The translations under genes and the position numbers were made by a program. The notes beneath the pieces were generated by a model. It worked only from the letters and a program-made list of their open reading frames with translations. It ran no database searches and had not been told where the DNA came from. This document shows, piece after piece, positions 15,791 to 25,444 of a DNA stretch of 64,000 bases. The first letter of the stretch is position 1. The number at the start of each line of letters is the position of its first letter. The stretch lies in assembly GCA_023386795.1 (NCBI GenBank), contig JAEWJB010000040.1, forward strand, positions 1 to 64,000, read 5' to 3'. This DNA comes from Pseudomonadota bacterium. Lineage in GTDB: Bacteria; Pseudomonadota; Gammaproteobacteria; Xanthomonadales; Xanthomonadaceae.

Positions 15791-18328
15791 GTGAGCCTGA
15801 CCGAATACCGGCGCAAGCGGCGCTTCGACCAGACCCGCGAACCGGAACCCGGGAAGCGCGTGCCCAAGGGGCGGCGGCCGATCTTCGTGGTGCAACTGCA
15901 CCACGCCAGTCGCCGCCACTACGATTTCCGCCTGCAGGTCGGCGATGCCTTGAAGAGCTGGGCGGTGCCCAAGGGCCCGAGTTACGACCCGAAGGTGAAG
16001 CGGATGGCGGTGGAGGTCGAGGACCATCCGCTCGACTACGCCAGCTTCGAGGGCGACATTCCGAAGGGCCACTATGGCGGCGGCCATGTCGCGCAGTTCG
16101 ACCACGGTGTGTGGTCCAGCGAAGGCGATGTGGAAGCGCAACTGGCGAAGGGGCACCTGCGCTTCGAACTGTTCGGCGACAAGCTCAAGGGCGGATGGCA
16201 CCTGGTGCGCTCCGGAAAACCGGCGCGGCAGCCGCAGTGGCTGCTGTTCAAGGAAGATGATGCCTATGCCGGCCCGCTGGAGGCCGACGACCTGCTCGCC
16301 AACGTCACCGCGCCACCGGAAGCCGATGCCGCGCGCGCAGGCCGCGGCAAGCCGCGCAAGCTGCGCCGCGAGCGCGTGGAGACTGCCCGTCCGAAGCGCC
16401 GGCGCGATTGGGCCGCGCTTGCGGCGAAGTTGCCGGGCGCACGCAAGGCCAAGGCGCCGGACGGTGCGTTCGAGCCGCAACTGGCCAGGCTCGGAGACGC
16501 GCCGCCGGAAGGCGAACAGTGGCTGCATGAGATCAAGTGGGACGGTTACCGCATCCTGACCACGATGGCCAAGGGCACCGTGCAATTGTGGTCACGCAAT
16601 GCGCTGTCGTGGACGGAGAAATTGCCTGATATCGCCGCAGCGCTGGAGGCCCTGGGCCTGACTTCCGCGGCGCTGGATGGCGAGCTGATCGCCGGCCAGG
16701 GCCGCAAGGAGGATTTCAACCTGTTGCAGGCCACGCTCTCGGGCGAGCGCCCCGGCAAGCTGGTGCTGGCGCTGTTCGACCTGCTGCACGTGGACGGCAT
16801 CGACATCAGCGCCGCCCCGCTGCGCGACCGCAAGGCGTTGCTGCAGAAACTGCTGGAGCATGCCGACAGCCCGCACCTGGCCTTCAGCTCGCACATCGAA
16901 GCAGACGGTGCCAACGCGTATGCATTGGCCGGCGAGCAGCATTTCGAGGGCATCATTTCCAAGCGTGCCGACCGGGCCTACCACCCCGGGCGCAGCGATG
17001 ACTGGCGCAAGACCAAGCAGCTCGCCAGCGATGAATTCGCCGTGGTCGGCTACACCGCACCGCGTGGCAGCCGCAGCGGATTCGGCTCGCTGCTGCTTGC
17101 CAAGCCGGATGCCGAGCATGGGTGGCGCTATGTCGGGCGGGTGGGCACCGGGTTCACCGACGCCATGCTGGCGGAGATCAGCGAACGTATCGGCAAGGCG
17201 GGTGGCAGCAAGCCGGCCGCGCATGTCGGCACCACCGACACGGACTTGCGGCACGCGACCTGGTTTCCGCCGCGATTCGTGGTCGAAGTCTATTACCGCG
17301 GCATCGGCCGCCAGGACCTGCTGCGACAGCCCTCGCTCAAGGCGGTGCGCGAGGACAAGCGGGTGGCCGATCTGCGTGACAGCGACCGGGCCCCCGCGAC
17401 GAAGAAGCCGGCGAAAGCCGCCACCCCGGCCAAGCGCGGTCGCGCGACGAAGGCAGCCGCCGCGGCGCTGCCGGCGTTGAGCAGTCCCGGGAAGGTGCTG
17501 TACCCGGAGGACGGCATCACTAAGCAGCAGGTCTGGGACTACTACCAGGCGGTGATGCCGTGGCTACTGCCGGAGATCGCCGGCCGACCGCTGTCGATCA
17601 TCCGCTGCCCGGCGGGGACTGGCCGCCCCTGTTTCTTTCAGAAGCACCACACGGCCGGCCTGGAACGCGTGGATGCGGTGCAGCTGAAGGAGGAAGGCGG
17701 GCACGCAGCACAGTACCTCGTGGCGCGGGACGAGGCCTCGGTGCTGGAACTGGTGCAGTTCAACGCATTGGAGTTCCATCCGTGGGGTGCACATGCCGAC
17801 GAACCGGATCGCGCCGACCGGGTGGTCTTCGATCTCGATCCGGGCCCGGACGTCCCGTTCGCCGAAGTGCGCCGGGCGGCCACCGACATCCGTCGCCATC
17901 TCGACGCACTCGAACTGGAATCTTTCCTGCGCGTGTCCGGTGGCAAGGGCCTGCACGTGGTGGTGCCGCTGCGTCCCGGCTGCGACTGGTCGCTGGTGAA
18001 ACGCTTCGCGCACGGTTTCGCCGATGCGCTGGCGAAGTCCGAGCCGGACCGTTTCTTGGCCAGTGCCAGCAAGCGCCTGCGCGCGGGTCGCATCTTCGTC
18101 GACTACCTGCGCAACGGCCGCGGCGCCACTGCAGTGGCGAGCTACTCGCTACGCGCGCGGCCGGGCGCGCCAGTGGCAATGCCGCTGTCATGGGCGCAGC
18201 TGCCCAAGCTGCAGCGGGCCGATGCCTTCCCGATGGCGGAGGCGCTGGCGCACCTGCGCCGTCGCCGCAAGGATCCGTGGGAAGGCATCAACGCGCTGCG
18301 CCAGAACCTGGCGCGCTGGGCCGGGTAG
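15791..18328 (+). CDS. ligD: NHEJ DNA ligase D (phosphoesterase-ligase-polymerase)
   Basis: An 845-aa three-domain enzyme for Ku-dependent end joining. Domain order is 3'-phosphoesterase (about 30-155; HHASRRHYDFRLQ, GHYGGGHV), ATP-dependent ligase (about 225-530; adenylated Lys249 in EIKWDGYR), a Lys/Ala-rich linker (535-560), and a primase-like polymerase (565-845; VVFDLDPGPD with Asp681 and Asp683, and His663 in FHPWG). This is the order of Pseudomonas LigD. Start is GTG at 15791. No ku gene is in the window. The 3' end overlaps the convergent eptA gene by 41 bases. Confidence 0.95.
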   Translation: MSLTEYRRKRRFDQTREPEPGKRVPKGRRPIFVVQLHHASRRHYDFRLQVGDALKSWAVPKGPSYDPKVKRMAVEVEDHPLDYASFEGDIPKGHYGGGHVAQFDHGVWSSEGDVEAQLAKGHLRFELFGDKLKGGWHLVRSGKPARQPQWLLFKEDDAYAGPLEADDLLANVTAPPEADAARAGRGKPRKLRRERVETARPKRRRDWAALAAKLPGARKAKAPDGAFEPQLARLGDAPPEGEQWLHEIKWDGYRILTTMAKGTVQLWSRNALSWTEKLPDIAAALEALGLTSAALDGELIAGQGRKEDFNLLQATLSGERPGKLVLALFDLLHVDGIDISAAPLRDRKALLQKLLEHADSPHLAFSSHIEADGANAYALAGEQHFEGIISKRADRAYHPGRSDDWRKTKQLASDEFAVVGYTAPRGSRSGFGSLLLAKPDAEHGWRYVGRVGTGFTDAMLAEISERIGKAGGSKPAAHVGTTDTDLRHATWFPPRFVVEVYYRGIGRQDLLRQPSLKAVREDKRVADLRDSDRAPATKKPAKAATPAKRGRATKAAAAALPALSSPGKVLYPEDGITKQQVWDYYQAVMPWLLPEIAGRPLSIIRCPAGTGRPCFFQKHHTAGLERVDAVQLKEEGGHAAQYLVARDEASVLELVQFNALEFHPWGAHADEPDRADRVVFDLDPGPDVPFAEVRRAATDIRRHLDALELESFLRVSGGKGLHVVVPLRPGCDWSLVKRFAHGFADALAKSEPDRFLASASKRLRAGRIFVDYLRNGRGATAVASYSLRARPGAPVAMPLSWAQLPKLQRADAFPMAEALAHLRRRRKDPWEGINALRQNLARWAG

Positions 18329-19970
18329 GGTCCTGGCCGGCCTCTTCCGGGCGCGTACAGGCGGCAAACACGTCCAGCGCATCGCGATAGGCGCGTGTGC
18401 GCACCTGCATCAATCCCAATACCGAATGGAACAGGTGATCGTGCTGGGTGGGCCGTGTCGCGCGCGCCCGCAGGCACGCACCGTCGATGCCGCGGGACTT
18501 CGCGAAGCCGTCGGACAGCCAGGCCACCATGGGCACCTTCAGTTGTTCCGCCGGAGCGATCGGGTAGGGCAGGCCATGCAGGTAGAGCCCGTTTTCGCCC
18601 AGTGACTCGCCATGGTCGGAGACATACAGCAAGGCGGTGTCCAATTCCGGCTGCCGCTTGAGCAGGTTCACGGTCGCGTCCAGCAACTCATCGGTCGCCA
18701 GCAGCGCGTTGTCGTAGGCGTTGGCGATCTCCTCGCGCGTGCAGTCGCCGAGATCCGCGCTGCGGCAGTCGGGCAGGAACCGGCGCAACCGCTCCGGGTA
18801 GCGCAGGTAATAGGCCGGGCCGTGGTTGCCGAGGGGGTGAAGCACGATGACGAGATCACGCCGCGATGCGGCCAGTACGCCCTCCAGCCCCGCGAGCAGG
18901 ATGCTGTCGGGGCAGGCGCCGGCGGGGCAGGTCATCATGCCGGCGCCGTCGCGGAAGCTTTGGAACGGCAGGCCATCGCAGGTGCCCTTGCAGCCACCCT
19001 GGTTGTCGCGCCAGAGCACGTCGATGCCGGCGCGGTCGAGCACGTGCAGCAGCGACTCGCTGCCCCGGATCCGGCGCCGGCTATAGTCTTCGCGCCCATA
19101 GGCGGAGAACATGCACGGCAACGACACCTCGGTGCTCGACCCGCAAGCGGTCACGTCGCTGAAGTTCACCACGTCCTGGCGCGCCAACCGCGGCGTGGTC
19201 TGGCGCACGTGGCCGTTGAGACCCCAGTTCTTCGCGCGCGCCGTCTCGCCGACGACGATCACCAGCACGTGCGGGCGCGGCGGCTCGCCGTGCGCCAGCC
19301 GTGCGTCCGGAGCCACGATCTGCCGCACCCGCGTGGTTGTGCCGCCCAGGTCGCGCGCCAGCACCGTGGCGGTGGACACCATCGCGTTGGCCGGCGTCAC
19401 CAGATACCGCAACGAGGTGTTCGTACGCATCAGCGCCGAGACATCCTGGAAGCGCGCCAACGCACCGACCAGCAGCAACAGCAGCGCGGCGCCCAGGCTG
19501 ATGGCAAAGCCGCGCCAGGCCTGGGTGGTGCTGCGCGGCGCCAGCCTTACCCATGACAGCAGCGCGATCGGCACCCCGCCGTACAGCAGCAGGTGTCCGA
19601 TCAGGGCAGGCGTGACCAACTCGAAGGCCTCCCGGCGATCGGTGGCGAGGCTGCTGCGGGCGATGGACGTGTCGTAGTGCACGCCGTAGTGCCAGGCGAA
19701 ATACGCCACGCCGGCAGCCAGCAGCAATGCCGCTGACAGCACGGGCTTGAGCAGCCGGCGCCACGCCAGCGGGCGCAGCAGGAGCACGTGCAGGCTGGTG
19801 GCCAGGATCAGCAGCGAAGCGGCGGTCAGCAGACCGCCGGAATCGGCGAATGCCCCGGTCCGGTTCGCCGCCCGCCAGAACGCCGCGCTGCTCACCGTGG
19901 AGAAATACAGCGCGGCGGCCCACACGACGCCTTCGGCCGGCACCTCTGGCCGCCAACGACGTTCAGCCAT
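18288..19970 (-). CDS. eptA: Lipid A phosphoethanolamine transferase (EptA family)
   Basis: A 560-aa inner-membrane enzyme of the EptA/PmrC/MCR family: five predicted membrane helices in residues 15-175, then a periplasmic sulfatase-like domain. The zinc site and nucleophile are visible: Glu242 in VVGETARA, Thr280 in GSSTEVSLPC, HPLGNHGP (family usually HxxGSHGP) and Asp452-His453 in YVSDHGESLGENGLYLHG. Several cysteines match the disulfide-rich pattern of the family. Its start overlaps the czcA stop by 8 bases, so it is translated from the metal-efflux message. The product adds phosphoethanolamine to lipid A, lowering polymyxin binding. Confidence 0.92.
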   Translation of the reverse strand: MAERRWRPEVPAEGVVWAAALYFSTVSSAAFWRAANRTGAFADSGGLLTAASLLILATSLHVLLLRPLAWRRLLKPVLSAALLLAAGVAYFAWHYGVHYDTSIARSSLATDRREAFELVTPALIGHLLLYGGVPIALLSWVRLAPRSTTQAWRGFAISLGAALLLLLVGALARFQDVSALMRTNTSLRYLVTPANAMVSTATVLARDLGGTTTRVRQIVAPDARLAHGEPPRPHVLVIVVGETARAKNWGLNGHVRQTTPRLARQDVVNFSDVTACGSSTEVSLPCMFSAYGREDYSRRRIRGSESLLHVLDRAGIDVLWRDNQGGCKGTCDGLPFQSFRDGAGMMTCPAGACPDSILLAGLEGVLAASRRDLVIVLHPLGNHGPAYYLRYPERLRRFLPDCRSADLGDCTREEIANAYDNALLATDELLDATVNLLKRQPELDTALLYVSDHGESLGENGLYLHGLPYPIAPAEQLKVPMVAWLSDGFAKSRGIDGACLRARATRPTQHDHLFHSVLGLMQVRTRAYRDALDVFAACTRPEEAGQDPTRPSAPGSGAAR

Positions 19971-22900
19971 GTGCGGGCGACTCCGCTGCCCGGCGCCCCG
20001 CCATGCGGCGATGCACCCACTGATAGAGCATGGGCAACACGACCAGCGTCAGCAGGGTGGAGGAGACGATGCCGCCGATCACCACGGTTGCCAGTGGCCG
20101 CTGAACCTCGGCACCCGCGCCGGTGTTGAGTGCCATCGGCACGAAGCCGAGCGAGGCCACCAGGGCGGTCATCAGCACCGGGCGCAGGCGCGAGAGCGCC
20201 CCCACGCGCACGGCATCGGTCAACGGCGTGCCCCGCGCGCGCAGGTCCCGGATGAAGCTGATCATCACCAGCCCGTTGAGCACCGCGACACCCGACAGCG
20301 CGATGAAACCCACGCCGGCGGAGATCGAGAAGGGAATGCCCCGCATCGCCAACGCCAGCACGCCGCCGGTGAGTGCCAACGGCACGCCGCTGTAGACGAT
20401 GGCGGCATCGCGCACCGAACCGAATGCCCAGAACAACAGGGCGAAGATCAGCGCCAGCGTGACCGGCACCACGATCGACAGCCGCTTGCCCGCCGAGATC
20501 AGCTGTTCGAAGCTGCCGCCGTAGCCCACCCAGTAGCCCGCCGGCAGTTTCACCTGCGCTTCCACTGCCTGGCGAAGATCGGCAACGAAGCCGCCCAGGT
20601 CGCGGTCGCGCACGTTGGCGGTGATCACGATGCGGCGCTTGCCGTTGTGGCGGTTGACCTGGTTGGGTCCCTCGGTGGGCGTGAGCGTGGCCACGCTGGA
20701 CAATGGCACGGCGCCGGGCGCCTGCGTGCCCTGTACCGCACTGCCAGCTTCGTCGCGTTGACCGCTGGCCAACGGGGCGGCCAGCGAGATGGGCAGGTTC
20801 GCCAGCGCGGCGGGATCCTGGCGCAACGTTTCGGGAAGGCGCACGACGATGTCGAAGCGGCGATCGCCCTCGAACAGCTGGCCAGCGACTTCACCGCCCA
20901 CCGCGGTGGCGATGGCGCGCTGCACGTCCTCGGCATTCAACCCGAGCGCGGCCAACGCGCGCCGGTCCGGTTCGACCTGCAGCAATGGCAGGCCGGTGGC
21001 CTGTTCCAGCCGCACGTCTGCGGCGCCGCGTACGCCGCGCGCCACGGCTTCCAGTCGTCGGCCGACCTCCAGCAGTGTATCGAGATCATCCCCATAGAGA
21101 TTGATTGCCACGTCCGCGCGCACGCCGGAGATCAGCTCGTTGGTGCGCATCTGGATCGGTTGGGTGAACTCGTAGTTGTTGCCAGGCACGCGGGCCAGGG
21201 CCTGCTCCACTTCGGCCACGAGTTGCTGCTTGGTCTTCGAAGGGTCCGGCCACTGCTTGCGGGGCTTGAGCATCACGAACACATCGGCGACCGAAGGCGG
21301 CATCGGGTCCGAGGCGACTTCAGCGGTACCCACGCGCGAGAAAACGCGCGCCACCTCGGGAAACGTCGCGATGCGTCGTTCCACCTGCTTCTGCATGTGC
21401 ACCGACTGGCTCAGGCTCGTGCCGGGTACCCGCATCGCCTGCAGGGCGAAGTCGCCTTCGTCCAGGTTGGGCACGAACTCGCTGCCCAGGCGCGTGGCCT
21501 GCCAGCCGCTGAGCATCAGCAACACCAACGCGCCCGCGCCGATCCAGCGCCCATGGCGCAGGCTCCAGTCCAGCGCGGGCTGGTAGGCGCGACGCATCGC
21601 GCCCATCAGCCGGTTCTCCTTCTCCTCGACCTTGCCGCCCACCAGCATGGCGATGGCGGCCGGTACGAAGGTGAGCGCCAACACCATCGCACCGGTCAAC
21701 GCCAGCACCACGGTGATCGCCATCGGATGGAACATCTTTCCCTCGACCCCGCCGAGGGCGAAGATCGGCAGGTACACCGCAGTGATGATGCCCAGGCCGA
21801 ACAGGCTGGGGCGGATCACCTCGGCGGTGGCCTCGGCAGTGAGGTCAAAGCGCTCCTCGCGCGTCAGCAGCCGCCCGAGCGCATGCTGGCGCTGACCGAA
21901 ACGGCTCAGGCAGTGCTCGATGATGATCACCGCGCCATCCACGATCAGGCCGAAGTCCAGCGCGCCCAGGCTCATCAGGTTCGCCGAGACGCCGCCGCGC
22001 GCCATGCCGGTCAGCGTGAACAGCATTGCCAGCGGGATCACCGCGGCGGTGATCAGCGCCGCGCGGAAATTGCCGAGCAGCAGGAACAGCACCACGATCA
22101 CCAGCAGCGCACCTTCGATGAGGTTCTTGGCCACGGTGGCGATGGTGCGGTCGACCAGGACGGTACGGTCGTATACCGGCGTGGCGGTGACGCCCGCTGG
22201 CAAGCTGCGCGCGGCCTCAGCCAGCCTGGCAGCCGAGGCATGGGCGACATCGCGGCTGTTGGCGCCGGTGAGCATGACCACCATGCCGAGCACGACTTCT
22301 TCGCCGTTCTCGGTCGCCGCACCCGTGCGCAGCTCCGCCCCCTCCACCACGCGCGCCACGTCGCGCACGCGCACGGCGATGCCGCCGCGGCGGCCGAGCA
22401 CGATCTCGCCGATCTGCGGCAAGCCTTCGACCTGGCCGGGGACGCGCACCAGGAACTGCTGTCCGTTACGCTCGATGTACCCGGCGCCGACATTCTGCGT
22501 GTTGCGCTGGACGGCCTGGACGATATCTTCCAGCGTGAAACCCAGCGAGCGCAGTCGCTGCGGGTCCGGGGTGACGTGGATCTCGCGGCGGAAGCCGCCG
22601 AGCGTGTTGACCTCGGTCACGCCGGGTACGTTGCGCAGCTGCGGGCGCAGCACCCAGTCCTGCAGGGTGCGCAGGTCGGTGGGGGTGTAGGGGGTGCCGT
22701 CGGGCTTGCGTGCCTTCGGGTCGGCCTTCACCGTATAGGAAAAGATTTCGCCCATGCCCGTGGCGATCGGACCCAGCGAAGGCTCCACGCCTTCGGGCAA
22801 CTGCGCTTTCGCTTGCTGCAGGCGCTCGGCGACCTGCTGGCGCGCGAAGTAGATGTCGGTGCCGTCCTTGAAGACCACCGTCACCTGCGACAAGCCATAA

Positions 22901-23160
22901 CGCGAGATCGATCGGAAGTATTCCATCCGTGGCAGGCCGGCCATGGCCAGTTCCACCGGGAATGTCACGCGCTGCTCGGATTCGAGTGGTGAGTAACCCG
23001 GTGCGGCGGTATTGATCTGCACCTGCACGTTGGTGATGTCGGGCACCGCATCGATGGGCAGCTGGCGGAAGCTCCACACGCCCACGCCGATGAGTACCAG
23101 CGTCAGGGCCATGACCAGCCAGCGGTGGCTGATCGACAGCCGGATAAGTTTCTCTAGCAT
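19963..23160 (-). CDS. czcA: Heavy-metal efflux RND transporter, CzcA type
   Basis: A 1065-aa proton-driven RND pump of the heavy-metal-efflux class. Membrane helix 4 carries ALDFGLIVDGAVIIIEHC, giving Asp402, Asp408 and Glu415, the same numbers as the essential residues of Cupriavidus CzcA. This DFG-x3-DGA pattern is that of divalent-cation (Zn/Co/Cd) pumps, unlike Cu/Ag CusA pumps. The Asn that usually follows the Glu is His416 here. It follows czcB after 10 bases and its stop overlaps eptA. The exact metal cannot be read from sequence. Confidence 0.93.
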   Translation of the reverse strand: MLEKLIRLSISHRWLVMALTLVLIGVGVWSFRQLPIDAVPDITNVQVQINTAAPGYSPLESEQRVTFPVELAMAGLPRMEYFRSISRYGLSQVTVVFKDGTDIYFARQQVAERLQQAKAQLPEGVEPSLGPIATGMGEIFSYTVKADPKARKPDGTPYTPTDLRTLQDWVLRPQLRNVPGVTEVNTLGGFRREIHVTPDPQRLRSLGFTLEDIVQAVQRNTQNVGAGYIERNGQQFLVRVPGQVEGLPQIGEIVLGRRGGIAVRVRDVARVVEGAELRTGAATENGEEVVLGMVVMLTGANSRDVAHASAARLAEAARSLPAGVTATPVYDRTVLVDRTIATVAKNLIEGALLVIVVLFLLLGNFRAALITAAVIPLAMLFTLTGMARGGVSANLMSLGALDFGLIVDGAVIIIEHCLSRFGQRQHALGRLLTREERFDLTAEATAEVIRPSLFGLGIITAVYLPIFALGGVEGKMFHPMAITVVLALTGAMVLALTFVPAAIAMLVGGKVEEKENRLMGAMRRAYQPALDWSLRHGRWIGAGALVLLMLSGWQATRLGSEFVPNLDEGDFALQAMRVPGTSLSQSVHMQKQVERRIATFPEVARVFSRVGTAEVASDPMPPSVADVFVMLKPRKQWPDPSKTKQQLVAEVEQALARVPGNNYEFTQPIQMRTNELISGVRADVAINLYGDDLDTLLEVGRRLEAVARGVRGAADVRLEQATGLPLLQVEPDRRALAALGLNAEDVQRAIATAVGGEVAGQLFEGDRRFDIVVRLPETLRQDPAALANLPISLAAPLASGQRDEAGSAVQGTQAPGAVPLSSVATLTPTEGPNQVNRHNGKRRIVITANVRDRDLGGFVADLRQAVEAQVKLPAGYWVGYGGSFEQLISAGKRLSIVVPVTLALIFALLFWAFGSVRDAAIVYSGVPLALTGGVLALAMRGIPFSISAGVGFIALSGVAVLNGLVMISFIRDLRARGTPLTDAVRVGALSRLRPVLMTALVASLGFVPMALNTGAGAEVQRPLATVVIGGIVSSTLLTLVVLPMLYQWVHRRMAGRRAAESPAHG

Positions 23161-23170
23161 CGTCGGTCTC

Positions 23171-24154
23171 CTAATGCGCGTGCGACGCGCCAGCCTTTTC
23201 GATATCGGCCTTGACCAGGAAGCTCTGCTCGACCACCACCTGCTGGCCGGCGCGCAGTCCTTCGGTCACCTCCACGTTGCGGCTGTCGCGCTCGCCCAGG
23301 TGTACCGGCTGCGCGTGGTAGCGATCGCCTTCGCGAACGAGCACGACGTCGCGGCCGTCCATCGTCTGCAGGGCAGTCAGCGGCACGCTGACGGGCACTT
23401 CGCGGTCACCGATGCGGATGCGTGCGGTGACCGCGGCGCCGGGGCGCCAAAGGCCGTCGTCGTTGGCCAGCACCGCGCGGGCCACTGCACTTTGGCTGGC
23501 GCTGTCGGTGTCAGGCAGCACGCGTTCAAGCGTGCTCTCGCGCATGGCGCCGTCGTAAAGCCGGGTGACGGTCACCGGAGCGCCGGCCCGCAGATAGCCC
23601 ACATCCGCGCCGAAAGCATGTACGTCGACCCACACGCGGGAGAGATCGGCGATCTCGAACAACGACTGTCCCTCGGCCACACCCGCGCCAACCTGCACCT
23701 GGCGCGCCAGCACCTGGCCGGACAGCGGCGCGGTGACGGGGTAGGGGGTCAGGCTGAGGTTGCTTTCGATGATCGCCAGCACCTGGCCGGCACGCACCTG
23801 GTCGCCGACGTTGGCACGCAGCGAGCGTACCTGGCCTGGAAAACGTGCCGTGGCCGCGCCGTTGCTGCCATCGATCGGCGCGAGCAGGCCCTGCACCTCG
23901 AGTTCGCGCATGATCCGGCCGGTGGATGCCGGTGCGACGAGAATGCCGCTGGACTCGGCGACATCGGCGGCAATGGTGGTGCTTTCGAGGGCTTCGGCGG
24001 CGCCCGTTTCAGCCTGGGCAGCGTCGGCCTGCTCGGGGCTCTCGCCTGGAGTGCCACGCGTCGCGTCGATTGGGGCCGGCGTTTCTCCGCAGGCGGTGAG
24101 GGCCGCGGCGAACAACAGGCACAGGGGGAGCATGCGATAGCGGGAAGGGTTCAT
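23171..24154 (-). CDS. czcB: Periplasmic adaptor of metal efflux pump, CzcB type
   Basis: A 327-aa lipoprotein adaptor (lipobox AALTAC, Cys22) linking the CzcA pump to the outer-membrane factor. Two lipoyl half-motifs flank a beta-barrel: GQVRSLRANVGDQVRAGQVL and APLSGQVLARQVQVGAGV. No helical hairpin of usual length separates the halves, as in short-hairpin metal adaptors. The ATG at 24154 is chosen because it starts the lipoprotein signal and forms a 4-base ATGA overlap with czcC; the longer frame upstream is the czcC coding region. The C-terminus ends in SHAH. Confidence 0.88.
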   Translation of the reverse strand: MNPSRYRMLPLCLLFAAALTACGETPAPIDATRGTPGESPEQADAAQAETGAAEALESTTIAADVAESSGILVAPASTGRIMRELEVQGLLAPIDGSNGAATARFPGQVRSLRANVGDQVRAGQVLAIIESNLSLTPYPVTAPLSGQVLARQVQVGAGVAEGQSLFEIADLSRVWVDVHAFGADVGYLRAGAPVTVTRLYDGAMRESTLERVLPDTDSASQSAVARAVLANDDGLWRPGAAVTARIRIGDREVPVSVPLTALQTMDGRDVVLVREGDRYHAQPVHLGERDSRNVEVTEGLRAGQQVVVEQSFLVKADIEKAGASHAH

Positions 24155-25434
24155 GGGGAGACGGTTTCCTGCGAAGGAGAGACGGCCGCGACGATCGGCT
24201 GGCCGGTGAGGCGCTGGATTTCGATGAGTGCCTGCTGGGCCTGCACGGCCACGTCGAGCTGGCGCCTGCGTGCGCTCACGCGCATCGCTTGCAGCTGCGA
24301 CCATTCGAGATAGCTGATGGCGCCGGCGCGCCAGGCACGTTCGGCGGCGAGTTCGGCGCGGGTCAGGCGCGGCAGCACGTCGGTGCCCAATCGCGCAGCT
24401 TCCAGCCGTGCAGTGGTGTACTGGCCATGTGCGGCCGCCAGCAAGGCGTACAGCCGGCTCTGCTGCGCTTCGTGCTCGACCGCGTTCATTGCCAGGGCGG
24501 CTTCGGCGGCCTGGATGCCCGGCGCGGCGCGTGCCGCGCTGCCCAGCGGCAGGCTGACGCCCCCGACGAGTGCCACCGCATCGTCACCCTGCAAGTTGCG
24601 CATGCCGGCCTGCCATTGCAGGTCGGGCAGACGGGCGGCACGCGCGAGCTGTAGTTCGGCCTCGCGCACGCGTGCGGCGCCTGCAAGGACCGCCAGTTCC
24701 GGTGTGCGCTCGATCAGCGTGGCCAGCTGCTGGAAATCCTCCAGCGCAGGCAACGCCAAGGGGTCGCCGCTGGCGGTACGGAATCGGCCGTCGCGACCGT
24801 TCCACAAGGCCGCCAGGTGAAGGCGTGCCGATTCTTCGGCCTGGTAGGCGCGATCGCGGTCCAGCCGGGATTGCGCAAGGGCGGCTTGTGCGGTCAGCAG
24901 CGTGGACTCAGGCGAGGCGCCGGCGCTCAGGCGTTGCTGCGCGGCGTCCACCGCGCGCTTGCGCTGGGCGATGTCTTCCAGCGCGATATCTCGCTGGCGC
25001 TGTGCCGCAGTGACGGCGAGATAGCGGCGTGCGGTTTCGGCGAGCAGGTCCAGTCGCACGACCTCGCGTTGCGGCGCTAAGGCATCCAGGTTGGACATCG
25101 CCACCGCGCGCCGGGCTTCGAGCTTGCCCCCGCGCTCCAGCACGCCGGCCAATGTGACGGTGAGCTCGGCACGGTCGAGGCCGCGGTACGGACCATTGCC
25201 GGCAAGGTTTTCGATCATGGCGCCTGCCGTCAGCGGCGGGCGCAGGCCGGCCACGGCGAGGTCGGCCTCGCGCAATGGACGTTGGGCGTCGGACAGACGC
25301 AGGTCGGGGTGGACGCGGGCGACGCGTTCCAGCGCGTCATCCAGCGTGAGGGAATCCAGGCGCGATTGATCGTCCTGCGCATACGCGCAGGGCGCAACCG
25401 CGATGACGACGCATGTCGCCAGTCGCAACCACAT
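24151..25434 (-). CDS. czcC: Outer-membrane factor of metal efflux pump, CzcC type
   Basis: A 427-aa TolC/OMF-family protein with a cleavable signal (ends PCAYAQ) and two repeats of helical and strand segments rich in Ala, Arg and Glu. It forms the outer-membrane channel of the tripartite Czc pump. The start is ATG 25434, with GGAG nine bases upstream, just after an intercistronic hairpin. It is second in the operon after the CzcI-like gene. Confidence 0.87.
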   Translation of the reverse strand: MWLRLATCVVIAVAPCAYAQDDQSRLDSLTLDDALERVARVHPDLRLSDAQRPLREADLAVAGLRPPLTAGAMIENLAGNGPYRGLDRAELTVTLAGVLERGGKLEARRAVAMSNLDALAPQREVVRLDLLAETARRYLAVTAAQRQRDIALEDIAQRKRAVDAAQQRLSAGASPESTLLTAQAALAQSRLDRDRAYQAEESARLHLAALWNGRDGRFRTASGDPLALPALEDFQQLATLIERTPELAVLAGAARVREAELQLARAARLPDLQWQAGMRNLQGDDAVALVGGVSLPLGSAARAAPGIQAAEAALAMNAVEHEAQQSRLYALLAAAHGQYTTARLEAARLGTDVLPRLTRAELAAERAWRAGAISYLEWSQLQAMRVSARRRQLDVAVQAQQALIEIQRLTGQPIVAAVSPSQETVSP

Positions 25435-25444
25435 GGGGAATCTC

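Noticed and set aside
19747..22992. A 1081-codon plus-strand open frame opposite czcA
   Set aside because: It is antisense to a pump with conserved Asp402, Asp408 and Glu415; its composition is His/Gln/Arg-rich and not protein-like.
19963..23160. Calling the metal pump CusA (copper/silver)
   Set aside because: The DFG-x3-DGA helix-4 pattern belongs to divalent-cation pumps, and the copper-type methionine relay residues were not apparent.
23171..24304. The longer czcB reading frame starting at 24304
   Set aside because: The extra 50 residues are the 3' part of czcC read in another frame. The lipoprotein signal and ATGA overlap place the start at 24154.
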